Source: Plantago ovata
Taxonomy: Eukaryota; Streptophyta; Magnoliopsida; Lamiales; Plantaginaceae
NCBI GenBank assembly: GCA_028274465.1
Contig: CM051458.1
Location: forward strand, 12,291,566 to 12,355,565
Length of the DNA stretch: 64,000 bases
Direction of reading: 5' to 3'
The notes under the pieces were generated by a model. It was not told the DNA's origin. It saw nothing but the letters and a program-made list of their open reading frames with translations, and searched no databases. A program made the position numbers and the translations under genes. This document shows, piece after piece, positions 60,336-64,000 of the stretch (the stretch's first letter is position 1; each line of letters starts with the position of its first letter).

Positions 60336-60348
60336 CACTACAAGAAAA
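60336..60348 (+). mobile_element. Isolated CACTA-type terminus
   Basis: CACTACAAGAAAA is identical to the first 13 bases of the CACTA element at 53751. No inverted partner is visible before the window end, so this is a truncated element or one whose other end lies outside. Confidence 0.45.
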
Positions 60349-60747
60349 CAGTTAAACAGTGACGGAGAAATCTTTCATTCCAATTATTCCTCCCGTCAGT
60401 AAATTAATCACACAAAACCCCCTAATTGTGCTAACAAAACGTTTATCTACCATCAATTACTAAAATTACACAAAATCCATTTACAAGTATCACAAGCATA
60501 TATGCATGGAACATTTTAACCATCAAAGTTATTGAAGATTGTAACACACTACATACTTGTCAATTTTCAACTCGAAAAATGTTCAAATGCGTATAATTAC
60601 AAATTTGCATACTGTTAAAAACTTGCTAAAACATAAGAGAAAGATGGGAGAATTTTTGTTTATTGATTTGCAGTGAAGAGCTACTTTTGTTGTGTGTACA
60701 AAACTCTAATTCTACCTCTATGTATAACAAAATTGTTACAACAAAAC

Positions 60748-61172
60748 CTAGCTAATCAGTAAATTGAAGCCACCAATAGAGTCGCCGCCGTACACTCTGT
60801 AAAAGCCCTTTTTTATCTTGCTGGCAACAAATCGATCTTTCTGGATGGAGATGGTCATTTCATCGGATAAGCTCAAACGTGTCTCTGTACTGAAGAAGGT
60901 ACAGAGCGTAATCTTTTGCGGCTGGTGTTTGTGCTCCGTTAATTCAAACTGCATCTGCCTTGAAGTAGTAACCCGGTGTTCCGTGAATCTGTGTTCCGGC
61001 GCTCCGTGCATGGTCTTCTCACGGTTTAGTACACTCTTGACTGCTGTGCTCTTTTGTTCTTGTTCTGCAAATTCTCCCAAGTTCTTCTCTATTATCTTCA
61101 TGAGATTTACAGAGAGATTTATAGAGATAGCTCTGATTTCTTCATCTTTTCTAACACATACCTTGATTTTCT
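60748..61172 (-). CDS. Uncharacterised ORF, possibly a gene fragment
   Basis: A frame open from about 61172 (after TTTAACAG, a plausible acceptor) to the stop at 60748, about 140 codons; the first ATG gives 117 aa. The sequence contains KNLGEFAEQEQKSTAVKSVL, LSLSDEMTISIQKDRFVASK and ends FYRVYGGDSIGGFNLLIS. I do not recognise the family. It lies just downstream of an isolated CACTA terminus and could be a captured host fragment. Composition is more gene-like than the neighbouring AT-rich DNA. Confidence 0.3.
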
Positions 61173-61643
61173 GTTAAATTATAACATATGAAAAATATAT
61201 GAAAGTAAAATACTACTCCATCCTTTGTGATGTGGCGCAGTGGCAACCTGTTAATTTGATTTTGTTTTTTTAAAATATATTCAGAGTTATAAGTAACACA
61301 TTGCATGTTGCACAATGGTCCTTCAATTAATCATATATTAATTTAAAAAAGAAAAACCTAAACATTAAAGTATATAAGTTTGCAAAAGAACTGAACTAAC
61401 ACCGTAAACTAAAACAAACTGAATTTCAATTCTTGGGGCGTAACGTTATTGTTGAGGAAATTGCATTTGTTTAGTAATTGGGGAGGGGACTAGTTATGTT
61501 TATTGGTAATGTACGTAGTATTTTAATTTTTTTTAACATAATTTTTTTTATTATTATTTTCACGCCACAATCAAGTTCAAATGATATTACAAAGAGTATA
61601 ATGTATGTAGTATTTTTAGTAAGTATTGTTTGGTATTTAAATG

Positions 61644-62119
61644 CAGTGGCAGAGCCAGATGAGAAATGGGAGTGGCCAGATATATTATACTAAAACTTTT
61701 ATACAAAAATTAAGATATTATGACTAAATAAATATACTAATAAAAAATATTAGGGGTGACGAAACTAGGGATGGCAATGGGCCAGGCCGCCAGAGGCCCG
61801 GACCTGGCCCGGGACATTTGGCCCAGGCCCAGGCCCGACCCAAGCCCGAGAAAGGACCTAAAGTTTAGGCCCAAGCCCAGCCCAATATGGTGATCGGGCG
61901 GTCCTAGCCCGACAAATACGGGCCGGGCCTGGGCCGGGCTCGGGCTGTCCGGCCCAAATTGCCATCCCTAGGCGAAACATGAATTTTAAAGAATTATACA
62001 TATCGTAATTCAAATTTTCAAAAAATTAGGGGTGGCGAAACATGAATTTTAAAGAATTATGCATATTTGTAATTCAAATTTTTCAAAAGTTTAAGGGTGC
62101 CGGCGCCCCGCCGCCCCTG
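61644..62119. mobile_element. hAT-type MITE with another MITE inserted in it
   Basis: Begins CAGTGGCAGAGCCAG and ends GCCGCCCCTG (inverted CAGGGGCGGC), with flanks TTTAAATG and TTTAATGA, nearly an 8-bp duplication. It belongs to the same CAG(T/C)GGC-ended group as 48944-49099. A tandem copy of its GGGGTGGCGAAACATGAATT segment occurs internally. It is interrupted at 61766-61970. Confidence 0.68.
61766..61970. mobile_element. Nested GC-rich MITE, 205 bp, 8-bp TSD
   Basis: Starts TAGGGATGGCAATGGGCC and ends with the inverted GGCCCAAATTGCCATCCCTA, with many internal GGCCC/GGGCC copies. The flanks GACGAAAC (61758-61765) and GGCGAAAC (61971-61978) are an 8-bp duplication with one change. The uninterrupted form GGGGTGGCGAAACATG occurs at about 62031. 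Confidence 0.85.
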
Positions 62120-62492
62120 TTTAATGATAACAGGTAATCCATTTATCTATTTTCTTTTCTTATCTTTTTTCCTTTTTTAGAATATCAAATCTCATATTTA
62201 TTTGAAATAAAAATCGTTGATTAATCATTTGCTCATTTAAAAAACAACCACTACGTATAAATCTAAAATACAGTAGAAAGAAAGAATACACGGAAACACG
62301 AGGCTATAGTAATTATATTTATCTGTTTTGTTTTCTTATCCAAATTATATTATCCAAATATGAACATAATATGTGCTGTGCAACAAAGGTGTAAATTAAA
62401 TCTAATCCAACTGCGTGCGTTGACTCTCTCCCCATCTCTCTCTTAATCATCCATCACCATCCAGCTTTGCTTTCTCTCTCACTTGTGTCAGT

Positions 62493-62500
62493 TATAAATA
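62493..62500 (+). promoter_or_regulatory. TATA box of the invertase gene
   Basis: TATAAATA about 190 bp before the ATG at 62689, with a pyrimidine-rich region upstream and a leader containing repeated CTACTA. Confidence 0.6.
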
Positions 62501-62688
62501 AGACAACGGGCAGGGCTCAACTTACAACTTCACAACTGCATTGCACTACAATACTACTACTACTATTAATTCTCCTCTGTTCTGAATTCTGATCTGATCC
62601 TAATTATTACAACAACATCTTTGGATTTTGTGTTTTTGTTTTTCCCCCAGTATTAGTAGTATCAATATTCCACTTTTACAAAACACCA

Positions 62689-62899
62689 ATGAACTTCTCC
62701 TCCTCTTCTTCTTCATTGCTGTTCCAATGGAGTAGTATTCTTGTAGTATTATTTCTCTGTTTTGCGACACTTGGTAATATAAATGTCGTCAGAGCATCCC
62801 ACAAAACATTCATGCACTTGCAAACTCGGCCTGCTGTTAATGTCAGGCTTGTGCACAGAACCGGTTACCACTTTCAACCCACCAAGCATTGGATCAACG
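62689..62899 (+). CDS. Acid (cell-wall type) invertase, first exon, gene continues past the window
   Basis: 70 codons: a Ser-rich start and hydrophobic signal ([16 protein letters not shown]), then [20 protein letters not shown] and [13 protein letters not shown], followed by the donor GGTACGT at 62899/62900. [14 protein letters not shown] is the stretch just before the catalytic DPNG motif of GH32 beta-fructofuranosidases. In plant invertase genes that motif is split off into a 9-bp mini-exon, so the exon ends where expected. The enzyme hydrolyses sucrose in the apoplast or vacuole; the short head without a vacuolar-type propeptide favours the cell-wall form. No DPN mini-exon is visible before a Harbinger-type element starts at about 63060. 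Confidence 0.85.
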
Positions 62900-63116
62900 G
62901 TACGTTTAATTTTTTTTTAGTTGCTTGCAAAAAGATTAGATCCTCGTGAGTGACTTTTTCAATCTCTACCTTTTGGGTTGGTCCTGGAGTAGTATAATCA
63001 GATAAATCAAAACCAATCTTTCCTTGACAGCTCCGGCAGGGAGCTGTTAACAACTCCTGAGATCACCCGCATCAGTGGTTTAAGGCTAAGGCCAGTTTAA
63101 GACCTTAAACTGGTCT

Positions 63117-63169
63117 TAGCCGCGTTTAAGCAGTTTTCGTTTGCATCAGTTACTGCTTAAACGCGGCTA
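63117..63169. repeat. Perfect 18-bp stem hairpin near the Harbinger end
   Basis: TAGCCGCGTTTAAGCAGT (63117-63134) is exactly complementary to ACTGCTTAAACGCGGCTA (63152-63169), with a 17-nt loop. A second, imperfect hairpin around GGCCAGTTTAAGACC-TTAAACTGG lies beside it. These are typical subterminal inverted repeats of a transposon end. Confidence 0.85.
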
Positions 63170-63452
63170 AAGCCAGTTTAAGGCTTGCCACGTCATTTTT
63201 TTTTTTTAATTTTTTTTATTTATTTTTTTTAGTTAAGGTAAAGAAAAAGGAAGATTGTTTGTAAAGAATTTCATACGAAATCAAGTTTATAGATGGAAAT
63301 CACGAATATATTACATTAAGTTGTACCGAATTTGAAACACACAATATTACAACAAGTTCTGCTTAATTGAAAACAAACGATTGAAACAAACAACTGAAAC
63401 TGAAAACAGACAACTGAAACAATTGAAAATGCAAACAACATTCTAATGGAAA

Positions 63453-64000
63453 CTAAGGCCTCATCCTCCAAATGTGTTCAATCAAGTCATGTTTGAGTGC
63501 GTCATGCTGGATGTAACTCTCCATCATCCTTTGATTCTTCCTGTAATCAACAAAATCATTCAGAATAGATGGACGTGTTGTGATTGTCACGTCCTTAAGG
63601 ATGTCTGCATTGTACTGCAAGTTGCCTTCGGCGCATTCCTTAAGCCAGTCTTCGATTGCTTGGTCGTAGTTTAAGTAATTGTCACGCTCATCCTCGACTA
63701 TCATGTTGTGAAGTATGATGCAACAATTCATTATCTGTTGGAGTTGTAGCCTGCTATGTGGAAGGGCCGGATGCTTGATAATATGAAACCAAGCTTGTAT
63801 AACTCCAAAAGCACGTTCCACATCTTTCCGGCAAGATTCTTGGCGCGTGCTGACCTTCTGTAGTTTGTGAGTCGTAGGATTAGAAACGGCAGGTACGAAT
63901 GTTCCCCAATTTGGGTAGATGCCATCGACTAGGTAGTAAGGCATGTTATACTCACGACCATTGATATGAAAGCGCACGTCAGGTGACACACCGTTGAGGA
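63453..64000 (-). CDS. Harbinger transposase of the plant-transposon-protein group, C-terminal part
   Basis: The frame is open from the window end to TAG at 63453, over 180 codons. Motifs: INGREYNMPYYLVDGIYPNW (second catalytic Asp in LVDG), KDVERAFGVIQAWFHIIKHP (catalytic Glu in VERAFG), LQQIMNCCIILHNMIVEDER and QHDALKHDLIEHIW at the end. This is the ALP1/HARBI1-like nuclease subgroup, distinct from the transposase at 31610-33259, which has VIERTFGLLKKW. No stop or frameshift occurs in the visible part. The N-terminal half is outside the window. Confidence 0.88.
   Translation of the reverse strand, partial: LNGVSPDVRFHINGREYNMPYYLVDGIYPNWGTFVPAVSNPTTHKLQKVSTRQESCRKDVERAFGVIQAWFHIIKHPALPHSRLQLQQIMNCCIILHNMIVEDERDNYLNYDQAIEDWLKECAEGNLQYNADILKDVTITTRPSILNDFVDYRKNQRMMESYIQHDALKHDLIEHIWRMRP

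Larger units (their letters stand above)
63060..64000 (-). mobile_element. Second Harbinger-type element (ALP1-like group), one end, continues past the window
   Basis: The transposase 3' part (63453 to the window end) plus a terminal region with repeated GGCTAA, GCGTTTAAGCAG and CAGTTTAAG motifs in both orientations. The outer end is probably near GATCACCCGCATCAGTGG at about 63061. Target duplication cannot be checked because the other end is outside. Confidence 0.6.

Overview
This is a plant nuclear window, almost certainly a eudicot angiosperm. The genes are intron-rich with plant splice sites. They belong to plant families (NPF/PTR transporters, dirigent proteins, cell-wall invertase), and the rest is a dense plant-type transposon landscape. 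I see no rRNA, true tRNA or CRISPR. I cannot name the species.

The host backbone is a segmentally duplicated NPF array on the minus strand. It has five copies of one five-exon gene related to the NPF2 (NAXT-type) clade: A (1-591, cut by the window edge, frameshifted), B (12460-14653, intact, 554 aa), C (20493-22806, intact, 565 aa), D (45912-48184, two 1-bp deletions) and E (50257-51186, exons 4-5 only, 4-bp insertion). Dirigent genes sit beyond B (broken, 17394-17891) and beyond E (intact, 56599-57147), so part of the duplicated unit was NPF + spacer + dirigent. A separate gene, a glycoside hydrolase family 32 invertase, begins at 62689 on the plus strand and runs off the window.

Almost everything else is mobile DNA. 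Insertions were delimited by target-site duplications (TSDs), and several by comparison with the unfilled paralogous site in a sister copy. There are three solo LTRs (648-1269, 3912-4390, 10415-12350). MULE elements comprise a decayed transposase-bearing one at about 4441-9934 and two non-autonomous ones (1939-3028, 57234-58126). LINE and SINE material includes a 2-kb retroposon carrying a GGTGGTGAC-type minisatellite (27871-29877). A CACTA element (53751-54982) is nested in a copia fragment that replaced exons 1-3 of NPF copy E. There are hAT-type MITEs, one nested in another, and a second Harbinger element inside or next to invertase intron 1 (63060 to beyond the end).

The most unusual object is a 15.2-kb PIF/Harbinger element at 30574-45799 with TAA target duplications and a recognisable empty paralogous site. 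Besides the expected transposase and Myb/SANT-like ORF2 (both broken) it carries five extra genes: three small PB1-like-domain proteins, a second Myb/SANT-like protein and a GRF-type zinc-finger-like protein. PB1-like and GRF-type domains are otherwise associated with MULE transposons, and the MULE at 4.4-9.9 kb in this same window has both. Only one of the five extra genes (36005-36732) reads clearly intact.
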